This document shows, piece after piece, positions 44,901-54,460 of a DNA stretch of 64,000 nt; positions within the stretch are counted from its first letter, which is position 1, and every line of letters starts with the position of its first letter. The notes under the pieces are model-generated. The model had not been told where the DNA came from. It saw nothing but the letters and a program-made list of their open reading frames with translations, and did no database searches. The stretch comes from Watersipora subatra. Lineage: Eukaryota; Bryozoa; Gymnolaemata; Cheilostomatida; Watersiporidae. The stretch is taken from contig NC_088708.1 in the NCBI RefSeq assembly GCF_963576615.1, positions 26,729,191 through 26,793,190 on the forward strand. The letters are read 5' to 3'. The position numbers and the translations under genes are program-made.

Positions 44901-47900
44901 CAACTGCAGGTAAGAGAAAAAAGTGCAACTTACCGTAAGTTGCAAAGACTGCACGTACCCAACCTTTAGGGTAAGTTGAGTCATGTCACAACAAGTTTGG
45001 TCACCTGTGGAGTAAGTATTTGCTTACCCTACATATGGGGTAAGCAACTTACCCCGCAGGTGGGGTAAGTTAAGTCACATGACAAGTTTTTAAATGACTA
45101 TTTTTTCAGTTTGACCAAGCATTAACCATTGTGCATTTTCAGTAGAATAGAACACATACTAACCTATTTATAGGAAAAGTTTTACGGTCTGTGTATGTAT
45201 ATATTTCTTGTAATATCACTGTTGTATAAGGTATTTGTATTATTTAATTTCTTTTACTCATGACCAATATACAAATACTGTGTGTATAGTGCTGTATTAA
45301 TTCCAACTCCCAACAGCCAAAATGTGGCTGAACTATGAGACTGACCCAGCTGTGAGAACCAGTTGTCATGAATTCAGTTTGTTGCAGTGTGGTTGGAGGA
45401 GTTGTTCCTTCTGTACCTAATGCTGAAATACAAGGAGCTGGTCGTCCACCTCTCCCTCCACGACCAGAAGCGCCATCAGGTTTTACAGGTTCCCCATTTG
45501 GAGCAGGTAAACAGCTTCTTTTAAAAAATTGTGTTTGTTTCTCAATGAATTCTCATAAGGTCAGCAGCATTGGAAGAAGAGAGTTTGGTTTGTGTATTTT
45601 AGGTCCTGGATATGGCAGTGGGTATTCAGGAATGGGTGGATACCCTGGGATTGGTGGCTATTCTAGTTATGGCTCAGCAATGTATCCCACATCCTACATG
45701 GGGGGTGGATATGGTACAGCATATTCACCATACAATGCGGTGACAGGTCATAACAATGTGGGTGCAAATGCAGAAGGAGCGTTTCAATCTGTTGCATCTG
45801 TGGTCTCTGCTGTATCATCCATCAGTATGATGTTAGAATCCACATATATGGCATTGTACAACTCCTTCCGGGCAGTCTTAGGAGTTGCGGACCAATTCTC
45901 TAGATTGAAATTACAGCTAATGGAAGTTGCTTCGTCATTCGCCGTGCTCAGATTTATTCGTTGGATGTATCGCAGAGTACTCGTGTTGTTGCGACTTCGT
46001 CAAGCTGGCCTATCTGAGGATGCCTGGGCTAAGGCTGTCGCAAAGTCTGCTTCTGAAGCTAACGAGAGATTTCCGGGACAGAATAAGTCCAGCTGGCCAT
46101 TCATAGCATTTATTGGGCTCACAATATTTCTCATAAAACATATCTTGAACAGCATTTCAGGTAAGCTATGGTTTCCCGAATGCTTAACGGTTGACTTGCA
46201 ACAAAATTCACATTACAGTTATTTGACAACAAAAGATTCACCATGTCTTACTCTGTTGTGTTGTAGTTGCCAAAAATGTAGAAATGTGATTACAAGCTCT
46301 TAAAAGCTAAAAAAACAAACAGTTAATCGCAGCCACACGAGACCGTCGTAGTTTGGATTCTCTTTCCAAAACGGCTCAAATGTGATGTAGTTGTGGTAGA
46401 TGGTTTCTGTTTACACTTTCCTGCAACATTATTCGTCGAAATATTTTCACAAATATACTTCACGCATTCAATAAAACCATGTCTATTGTTTTTATGCATA
46501 TGTTTTATCGTCATTGTAAATGCGCTCACTTTTAGCAGTGATATCTTATAACTTGCCGTAAAAATTCATTTAATTTTTTAGCTTTAGCTCGAAGGAGTAC
46601 ATATTATTGTCTAATAATCATGACGAGTCTGTCGGTCACCTGTGATACTCGAAAAGTGCTGCAGAAATTATTTGCGAAGTATTGGGTCACATGATCAGAT
46701 TACGACTTGCCGATTAGACCAAGCCGAAACAAAACTGTAGAGTAGCGAGCATCTATATTTGATGCGGGGTCTTCGGTAAAACCCGAAATGTTTGTCATAA
46801 ACTAGTGCTACAATAGGTTTTATATTGAGTTTTTTATTGGCCTTTCAATTCACGTGAGAACATCACGTGACAAGACGATAACAAAACTGTAATGACAACG
46901 TCAGAGAAATAAAGAGATTCCAATATACGGCGGCTTTTCGTTTTTGAGCTTTTAAGAGCTGTAATCACATTTCCACATATTTGGCACCTACAACACAACA
47001 GAGTAAGACATGGTGAATCTTTTGATACCAAATAACTGTAATGTGAATTTTGTTGCAAGTCAACCTTTAATTAAGTCTTTGTCAAGCTTGTTCCCAACCA
47101 TCTGGGCTATCACAGTAACTTGACTCAAAATACATACGTTTAAAATTTTGCGTAGTATTCATCGAAAAGTGGTTTATTATGCTTTCAAAAAGTTAATACC
47201 CTACAGGATGAAAATAGTCGATGCATTTAATAATTCGCAAATTCGCGTACAGCCAAGTCCACGAATTATTAAAATCCGCGGATAATTAATTTCATTTTTA
47301 ACACAAGGAAGAATAACTACTACCTCAGATTAAAAACTAGCCGCTAGCGAGTGTTGGTAAACGTAGCTGAGTTCCTAACTCTTTTAAAATCTTCGCCGGG
47401 GCTTTGGATTAAGCCCCAGTCAATGCATCACACTCTTTACAAAATTTTTCAGGGTTGTCACAAGTTATTCGGAATTTGGAACGGCATCATCATAGAAAAC
47501 AAATCTCCTGCAGTTCCTTACATTGAAAAACTAATAACTTACCATAAGTTACTGGTTCACAGAAGGCCTCCAAATCGGTGAACATTCATGAAAACCTATG
47601 GATGTAGCCAAAAATTTATAGCTTAGCATGATTGACATAAAATTCTTAGCTAAACAGAAACCTAAACACGTGGTATGTGTACGTGAAGGTTTTACTCTTT
47701 TGCTAGCTGCTTTCACGGATTAATTTATTTGAAAATGTGTTCATCCACGAATATGCTGGAAGACAATTTTTGCGAAATTTAACTCCGCGAATAATTTCAT
47801 CCTGTAGGTATAAAACTTTCGATTAAAAAGTTGATGAACATCATGATGCGTAGACGTGATTAAGACAGTTCTTGTCATTATCCACAATTTGTTCCTGCAG

Positions 47901-48312
47901 GTAGTAGTAATCAGACGGATGAAGGATGGATTAATGGTATGACAAATCATGTTGTTGGCGAATGCAAATACGACTTTTTGGCAACTCATGAAGACGAATT
48001 GCCAGTGAAGCAGGGACAACGTATTAACCTGGCCCCAGCAGGTAAGCCATCTTAGACACACGTCAGTGACAAATGAAATCCTCTTGTACATCTTTGTCTA
48101 CTATATTTACATTTTTCATATCAGACTTGCAACCAAGACTGAGAGAAAATGATTGGTTGGTGGCTTCAGATGGTGAAAAATCAGGAATAGTTCCTGCCAG
48201 CTATATTCGGATATTAGGAACCAGACAAGGAAAACCAAAGGCGCAATTATCTACAACTTCTGACACACTTTCCATTCCAAATATTGACAGCTCCGATAAA
48301 CTTGAATCTTGA
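41955..48312 (+). CDS. PEX13: PEX13, peroxisomal membrane docking protein (complete)
   Basis: PEX13 sits in the peroxisomal membrane and with PEX14 forms the docking and import machinery for the PEX5 cargo receptor. Five exons with matching phases: 41955-42058, 45388-45506, 45603-46160, 47901-48041, 48125-48312; 369 aa. The start MSSTAPTKPWET carries the family's N-terminal KPWE motif. Residues 36-75 include the proline-rich RPPLPPRPE; ~76-115 are Gly/Tyr-rich. The conserved core (~125-200) has SMMLESTYMALYNSFRAVL. A membrane helix lies at 239-257 (WPFIAFIGLTIFLI). The SH3 domain spans ~280-338, with ALYDF-like KYDF, the NDWL tryptophan (W318) and VPASYI, and is split by the last intron. A Ser-rich 31-residue tail follows. 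The human protein is slightly longer. Introns 1 and 3 carry TIR elements. Confidence 0.96.
43465..44234. mobile_element. TA-flanked TIR element, pogo/Tigger-like MITE (~770 bp)
   Basis: The left end is TACAGCCATACTTCGACATA. The reverse complement of the right end is TACAGTCATATCTCGACATA. Both continue with a CGTATGTC/TTGTATGTC-type subterminal repeat. TA flanks and CAG-starting TIRs fit pogo/Tigger-type elements. No transposase frame. Confidence 0.85.
44912..45080. repeat. GGTAAGT-rich self-complementary cluster
   Basis: Within about 170 bases AACTTACC, GTAAGTTG, GGGTAAGTTGAGTCA, GCTTACCC, GGGGTAAGC, CTTACCCC and GGGGTAAGTTAAGTCA alternate, so the segment can fold repeatedly and resembles a string of 5' splice donors. 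CACATGAC/CATGTCAC words flank it. Confidence 0.75.
46184..47070. mobile_element. TTAA-flanked TIR element (family D), copy 2, inverted
   Basis: The same ~140-bp TIRs as 40003-40887, opening TTAA-CGGTTGACTTGCAACA and closing GTTGCAAGTCAACC-TTTAA. Internal unique sequence runs in reverse relative to copy 1: the GTCACGTGATGTTCTCACGTGA block is on the left in copy 1 and on the right here. The insertion begins 24 bases past the exon-3 donor. Confidence 0.9.
47202..47806. mobile_element. TA-flanked TIR element (~600 bp)
   Basis: The left end is TACAGGATGAAAATAG. The reverse complement of the right end is TACAGGATGAAATTATTCGC. AATTCGC/CGCGGA words recur near both ends. The interior has no coding capacity. 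TA target and TACAG ends suggest a mariner/pogo-type MITE. Confidence 0.8.
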
Positions 48313-48693
48313 ATATGCGTTGCTTATCCACCATGTATTTATATTAGCCTTCTCTGGCTAACTTACTGTAGCCACAAATTATTGTAGATACAAATTATTT
48401 TTGTACTGTGCAGCGACAATCCGCTGCTGCATTTCACAATTGCTCATGTTCACCAGCTTTACCTTAACGCAAAATGAGATGTAAAGAATGTATAAAAATC
48501 CTCTGGTCAACACTCATTTAGACAAAGATGACATCTAACATGTGTAGTAGGATTACTAGCACATTTGGATTAGTGTTATCAATGTTGTCACAGCTATAAT
48601 AATAGCTGGTGCGCGACCACAATAAGTTGAACATACTCTAGAACAGTTTTTATGAGCTTGTATTTTTGAGTATAAACTACCAATTCAAGAAAA

Positions 48694-48699
48694 AATAAA
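48694..48699 (+). terminator. PEX13 poly(A) signal
   Basis: AATAAA, 382 bases after the stop codon, followed by a GT-rich stretch from about 48720 that could serve as the downstream element. Confidence 0.7.
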
Positions 48700-48822
48700 T
48701 TTGTTTCAACACCGCTTATTTGTGTGCTTTTTGTGTGTTCTGCGCTGTTGAAGGGTATAAGGTTGCTGAAGACAAATGCTTGTCCGCTAACTGATGAAAG
48801 AGAAATCGGGGTTTTTCAAAAA

Positions 48823-48828
48823 TTTATT
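48823..48828 (-). terminator. RPS7 poly(A) signal
   Basis: AATAAA on the minus strand, 7 bases after the RPS7 stop codon. The short 3'UTR is usual for ribosomal-protein mRNAs. It faces the PEX13 poly(A) signal about 125 bases away. Confidence 0.8.
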
Positions 48829-48834
48829 GCCATC

Positions 48835-51800
48835 TTACAGCATATATTCAGGGAATTCAAAGACAACTTCCTTTCCACAAAGTTTCTTGTAGACAGCAGA
48901 GAAAGTGTCCAGCTACAAAAAAGTGTAACCAATAAATAACTGCAAGAAACTGTAATACAGTCAAACATAAATTAGATCCGATTCAATATTTGCTTCCGAA
49001 ATTTATCAGATGTAGCATAAATTGTTAAAGAAGCTTATAGTAATTTGTTGCAGAATTAGATTGAAACTAATAAATACTGGAAAGTTGTTATCAAGTACAA
49101 TTTTTACTTTCAAAATTAACCTATTAGGAAATTTGAGACATTGGAAATGTGTGTAGGGGGTGATTGCAAGTCAGGACCAGAACTTTTCATTGGTATATTT
49201 GTATGTTATTGGTGTAAAAATTTTAAGAAGTAACCGAACGCATCACTAAAATTTTCCGATGGGAGACCTATGTACATATTTTGGGAAAACCAAAAAGACA
49301 GCAAGGAAAAGCTAACCAAACCAGTGAATGGTGCTGAGCACACTGGAAAGTAATTGCTCCTTCAAAATACCATATTTATTGATGAGCAGAATATGTCTAA
49401 GTTGGTGATTGTCAAACAATACTTGAATCTTGTTTCAATATGTTTAGTACACCATTTAAATCGTTTTCAAGTTCAAGACGAGACTGTAAAATAATGAGCA
49501 TTTAGTGATGATTTCGCAACACAAGGATTAGCATACTTGATATATAAAATTGATAAACCTCTTTTTAAATTAAATTTTCACCTGGTGCAATCGATTTAAA
49601 TATAACATTTTAATAGCTATATGCATGTATTTTTTGTAAACAAAAGTGACACAAACAGCTCTAAAATGGCGAAGTTACATATTTTTAAGAATTCTGAGCT
49701 TGATTGATAATAATTATTATAAACATGGCTTTGTACATGTATATTTTTACCATCTATTGAATAGGTCTTACTTTTTAATGTAATAAAATGTGTAATGAAA
49801 CCGATAGCCGTCGATCTACAAAGAAGTGCCGCAACTAAAAGAACACACGATAACACTTTCATTCTTATTGTTGCATTTATGTTTAGTTTGTTTGCGTATT
49901 AACTGTAGTATGTGAATTATATTTAAATTGTACTCTTGGTTGTATATAAAAGAGGCCTGAATTTTATGAAGGGCAGTTGGTGTTTGAACACGATACGATA
50001 AAATACAGACATCTTCCCGCAACAGTCTTATTTATTAAATCAGATTATCCGGAGGGTAATTAGGTATGACCTGGTATCTGTTTTAAAAACACCAAACCGG
50101 ACTACAATACGTATATTAACAGGGCCGTTGTCCGGACTACATGATTAGACTCGGTGGCCAACATAATTAATAACGACAAGTAGTAACGGACCGGGTATAA
50201 CTTTAAAGGCAGTCGCCCGCAATACATTAAAATATATGGAGTTGTTGTTACCACGGGAAGCCATGTTTTAACAGCCGTGCGCAGGCGCTTTAGTTTTATT
50301 TCCTGTCTCGAGTTTGGCAATAGTTAGGTTGAGACGAGACCGATACGAGAAAGGTCGAGATGTCTCGTTCCACCTCTAGTTTGACATAAATTTTCTTGAC
50401 AATACTTTCAACACTTTGATCGACACCAAAACTAGGTATAGAAATTCACAGAAACCAATTAAATTCAATAATTAGTGAATGACTAAATCAACTACAAACC
50501 AATGACTACTAGAAACTGTTTATTAGTTTGAGAGTGACTATTAGAAATTTGCGCATGTTAAAAATTCACTTTGTTCGATCTTGTTCACAAAAAACTAGTT
50601 TAAATCCATGGCTCGTTTTAGGAGACAGTAGAACTTATTTGGATGAAGTACAGACAAATATTAACACAATAGTCAATCATCAGTAAAACTTCTTTGGGAG
50701 CTGAGAAAGGTCATGTCAGCTAATATCTATTTATATTTTTAAACAGATCATTTTTTTAAATTCTAAATTATACAAACACATCTGAGTAATAAACAAAATT
50801 TGATAGGTAGCAGTACAATTGCACACCCGAACAAAAAAACGGAAAGCCAGGAGAAAGGGATTGTCTCAATTTTTCGTTCTTGTGTGACATAAAAAATGAC
50901 AGACACTGAATTAATAACTAACCTTGTGTTCAACATTGGTCTGCTGATTCTTGTCTAGTTGCACCTTGATCAAGTGGGAACCATCTAATCGAACCCGTGT
51001 CCTTTTGCCAACAATCTCAGCAGGATAACATAAATCATCCAGGATGGCATTATGTACAGATGTTAGAGTTCGACTACAATGATGTATAAAAATTAAAATA
51101 CTCATACTACTAATTGAACTAATACTACAAAAACTTGAATTTTGTAGCTTCAGTTGGCACAGGACATAGTATAACCAAATTATTACAGAATTTAAACCGC
51201 TAAACACTACATTAAACTCTCAGAAATTGAACAAAAGCAAAAAAGGTAACTCTGCTTTGCACTCAATACCTTTAGACCATTCTAATCTCACTAGCAAATG
51301 TTATGACATCACGCACGACATCAGGATATAGGGAAATAAATGCCCAAAATATAAATTACATAGAAGCAGGGCCAAAATCACTTGTAAGATAACTACATTT
51401 TCAAGCCATTACCCACCTGTATGGTCTTTTCTGTTTGTATTTGCTGACTACCTTGGGTTTTGGCTTAGGGAGAATCCTTCGCTGAGCTACAAACACCACG
51501 TGTTTGCCACTAAACTTCTTTTCAAGCTCTCGTATCAATCGAACTTGGATTCTCTGATACTGTCTTAGTTGTGGAACAGGCACAAAAACAATGATAACTT
51601 TCTTTCCATTGAAATCACATTCCTGAAACCATAATTATTAACACAATAGAAAGAATGATGGTATTATTGGCAGAAAAAGTACTGTGTACACATTTAAATC
51701 CTAACAATACATGAATGTGTCTATTGCAGCAGAACTGCATTGTGTTAACGACAAACCAGTTGTAATACATAACTTTTGTTGGAAAATAATTAAAAGCGTA

Positions 51801-54155
51801 ATGAAGGATTTTGGCTTGAAAAGTGACATAGTTGGCAAGAAAAAGCCTCAATTAATGACTTGCATACCAAAAGTTGTATGAAAACCAGTCGGTAAAATAT
51901 ATGGTTAAACTAACATGAAGAAAATAAACTGACTTAAAAAAATTGAATGTTCTAAAACTTGCAAAATAATAATGCTAATGCTCGCTCAGCATTATTTATT
52001 GTTAGTTATTGTGAAAACAAAACCAGAGATAAAATTTTAGTCGAAGGAAATGTTGAAGTTTAGCTTAAAGTATGTTTAGCGTTAAGTATGCTGAATTTAT
52101 TTAAGCTATATTCAATGTTCATGTTATACATCTGCCTCGAAGATAAGGACTCCTTACTGTATGTACCGCACATATTACATTGTAACGTTACATTTTATTA
52201 CAAATCGTAACCACTAGTTTCTGTTAACTCAGATAACTTGAACTTCGTGGGACCGAGCGAAAGCGTTCGAGTTATCAGAGCACTGTCACAAGTGCATGTA
52301 TTTATTGGTACATACATGAACATATACAAACTATATATAAATCAAACGCATAGACGACTTGCTGCAAATTAAAAGGCTTCTCGTGTAATGTTGAAAAAAT
52401 TCTTATCATCAGAAAGTATAGATATCACTTTAGATTTGTTTGTCGTTTTGAGTGATGTGACTGCCAGGAAGTTTTCAGATTAGAATTAGCAAAACTTGAA
52501 GTCTGTTGAAATGCTCAGAAGAAAAAACATTTTCTTTTGAGCATTTTAAACAAGATCAATTTTGCCGACTTTTCTTCAAGTTCATCTGAAGGCTATTTCA
52601 CTTTTCCTTGCTTTTGAAGTGCCATCGCAAAGCGAAGGTTTGGTAAAATTTGATTTTTTGCAAACCTTTAGAAAAGTCGTTAACGAAAATATTTTAGCGA
52701 TGATAGTAATAACGAAGCCTAAGAACTACTAAAGGTTGATGCATATCCCTATGGCTTGAAATAAAATGATATTCTAAAGCGATAACAACCATCTCGGTAG
52801 CCGTTTTGCAACAAACATTTCGACTTAACGGAGTCAAGGTCGAGCTATCTAAGGCAATTTATCATTGCGTGGGAACGGACCAAACAAATCCGTTTGAGTT
52901 AACTCTGTGTACGAGCTATCCGAGTTTGACTGCATATACACCTTTTTAACCTTACGTTTAAAGTTTATGTTAAACGTACATTTGTCTTGAAGGTAATAAC
53001 TCCCTACGGTACATCTAGTACATTATGTTACAATTTATTGCAGATCATAACCAATCATTAAATACAATAAAAAATACTGTAGGTAACTATAGTTACTAAT
53101 GTTAACATATTATTTTGTTACTAATTTTTAATATGTACGGCACTTACATAAAATTTTGACAATTTTTCTACCATACGATGCTACTCGGGAATGGATCAAA
53201 ATCGTATTCTGAGGGTGCACTGTATTTTGTTATTAATTGTTCATACGTATAAGTATGTACATAAAAACTTGATTTTTTACCAGTTGTATTAGATATTTAT
53301 TATGGCTTTTATAATCCTTCTATACAAAATTTTCAGCTTACGACCCCGACATTGGAACGAATTAAAATCATACGGCAAGAGTCCACTGTATCTAAAATTT
53401 ATTAGGAATCCAATCTCAAAAATGAAGACTGTATGACCATGTTAGTACAAACATATAATTGTGAAGCAAGAGTAACTTGATAAACCATTTGGAGTAACTG
53501 TAAGCCGTATTATTATTATACCATGATTACACAGCAAGGTCATTTAGCATGTTTAATTGTTCAATAGCTCTTATCGCACCTACTCTATGACTGATCTCAA
53601 TGTTGAGAAAATGCCGCAGCAACATTAAATGGTTTCTAGGAAACAGAAACTTGCCTAGTGACATAACTGATATAATTGCAAAGAAATTAAATTCCCAAGT
53701 GCTCATTCTATAAAAATATTTTGCATTCTGGCTGGTTTGCCTATATGGGAAAAACTAAACGACTGACATACGTTGAGGATTAGATAATAACTTTTCAGTT
53801 GAGCCTAATGTCTGAACGGTAGTCTAATTCGAGAAAGATGTGTATATCTAACAATGCTTTTTGGATATGTAGATCTTGATTAGACTAAAAATAATGACAA
53901 GAACGGCCAACTCTACAAGGTTACAGACTATTAATACATCAATTAACTATCTTATTAAACCTTTATACCTCAATTATTTTATCTGTGAATGATCTATAAA
54001 GAACTACATACCTTTGCACCTCTAATGTGAAGCTCCCGCAAATGTCCTTTAAGATCGCTGTTCATCTCCAGCTCTAAAAGAGCTTGTGAAACATTCTGTT
54101 CGAACTCGTCAGGCTTTTCACCCGGAGGCTTAACAATCTTGCTGACCGATAGCAT
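48835..54155 (-). CDS. RPS7: RPS7 (40S ribosomal protein eS7), apparent frameshift in exon 3
   Basis: eS7 is a small-subunit structural protein also needed for 18S rRNA maturation. Coding exons in transcript order: 54012-54155 (start [14 protein letters not shown]), 51417-51624, 50923-51073, 48835-48912 (ends EFPEYML, TAA). About 193 codons, as in other animals. Hallmarks are [17 protein letters not shown], then [47 protein letters not shown] and NVEHK. Introns follow phases 0, 2, 0. Oddity: in exon 3 the frame entering from exon 2 reads ECDFNGKK and then is lost at an A5 run (51599-51603). A one-base longer run would restore the next part, [11 protein letters not shown]. This is either an assembly homopolymer error, a real indel or a sign of a decaying copy. 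Intact introns and a 5'TOP exon argue against a processed pseudogene. Confidence 0.93.
49375..49380 (-). terminator. Poly(A) signal of candidate peptide gene
   Basis: AATAAA on the minus strand, 32 bases after the peptide's stop codon and inside the last RPS7 intron. Confidence 0.5.
49412..49862 (-). CDS. Candidate small secreted peptide (65 aa), nested in RPS7 intron
   Basis: Not recognised as a known family. Three exons in transcript order: 49772-49862, 49582-49616, 49412-49483. Exon 1 starts at a true ATG and encodes a textbook signal peptide, [19 protein letters not shown] (cleavage predicted near residue 19), then [11 protein letters not shown]. It ends in phase 1 at a strong donor (A/GTAAGA). 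Exon 2 (35 nt) runs from CATATAG to CAG/GTGAAA and keeps the frame. Exon 3 follows TTATTTTACAG and encodes [18 protein letters not shown], then five residues and TGA. AATAAA is 32 bases beyond the stop. The mature part (~46 aa) has no cysteine and no dibasic site and ends with an amphipathic-looking Leu/Asn segment. Same strand as RPS7. Function unknown. The model rests on splice and phase agreement only. Confidence 0.5.
49940..49952. promoter_or_regulatory. TATA-like box upstream of candidate peptide gene
   Basis: On the minus strand this reads CTTTTATATACA, about 80-90 bases before the peptide ATG, which would leave a 5'UTR of about 50 bases. On the plus strand it reads TATATAAAAG, a better consensus, so orientation is ambiguous. 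No plus-strand gene follows. Confidence 0.35.
52223..52932. mobile_element. TIR element (~710 bp), Tigger-like
   Basis: The left part reads AACTCAGATAACTTGAACTT. The reverse complement of the right end reads CAGTCAAACTCGGATAGCTC. The shared core AACTC-GATA-CT and the 'GAGTTATC/GAGCTATC' words at both ends mark a diverged TIR pair. Exact ends are uncertain and no transposase was seen. Confidence 0.6.
52937..53225. repeat. Family C fragment
   Basis: Carries TGTCTTGAAGGTAATAACTC, GTAGGTAACTATAGTTACTA and the terminal GGATCAAAATCGTATTCTGA followed by GGGTGCACTGTA. These match the right-hand half of the element at 35292-37865 in reverse orientation. Confidence 0.7.
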
Positions 54156-54435
54156 GATCTAAAAGTAAACAAGTTGACAGTTTAAGCAACTTGCTTGACA
54201 AAAAGAAATATTGTTCGGCGCCTGAAAGTGCACAAAACTGCAAGAATTACATGGAAGATGAGACTTTTTCTATCGACCAAAGTGATACATAATGCAACAC
54301 ATCAAGCTTTTAAAAACAGATCAACGTATAAATTTCTGATTTATCTCTGCATCAAACACATTTTTGAAGCAAAAATTTTATAAAGTTGTATATAACGAGT
54401 CTGTTTTAAAGCAGTATGTACTATTAATAGCTTAC

Positions 54436-54460
54436 TTTGCTATGGTATAACCGGAAAAGG
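54436..54460 (-). promoter_or_regulatory. RPS7: RPS7 5'TOP first exon and transcription start
   Basis: The minus strand reads CCTTTTCCGGTTATACCATA then GCAAA, directly followed by the donor GTAAGC (54430-54435). A C followed by pyrimidines at the cap site is the 5'TOP motif of ribosomal-protein mRNAs, which puts them under mTOR-dependent translational control in animals. The matching acceptor CTTTTAG ends at 54159, three bases before the ATG. Confidence 0.65.

Larger units (their letters stand above)
42059..45387. other. PEX13 intron 1
   Basis: No exon. It contains a TA-flanked TIR element (43465-44234) and a cluster of GGTAAGT words in both orientations at 44912-45080. Confidence 0.75.
46161..47900. 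other. PEX13 intron 3 with two transposons
   Basis: Nearly the whole intron is two TIR elements, 46184-47070 and 47202-47806. No exon lies between the donor at 46161 and the acceptor at 47900. Confidence 0.85.
48913..50922. other. RPS7 last intron, hosting a candidate peptide gene
   Basis: Apart from the candidate gene at 49375-49862, it holds no recognised feature. TATATAAAAG at about 49942-49951 may be that gene's promoter. The remainder from 50000 to 50922 looks unique. Confidence 0.6.
51625..54011. other. RPS7 intron 2 with transposon remains
   Basis: No exon. A TIR element (about 52223-52932) is flanked by family C fragments (52060-52215 and 52940-53225). A second GTCCACTGTA-type end lies near 53390. 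Confidence 0.7.

Noticed and set aside
51074-51416. Possible snoRNA in RPS7 intron 3 (GTGATGT words on the minus strand)
   Set aside because: No paired C/D boxes with a terminal stem and no H/ACA hairpins could be assembled by eye.
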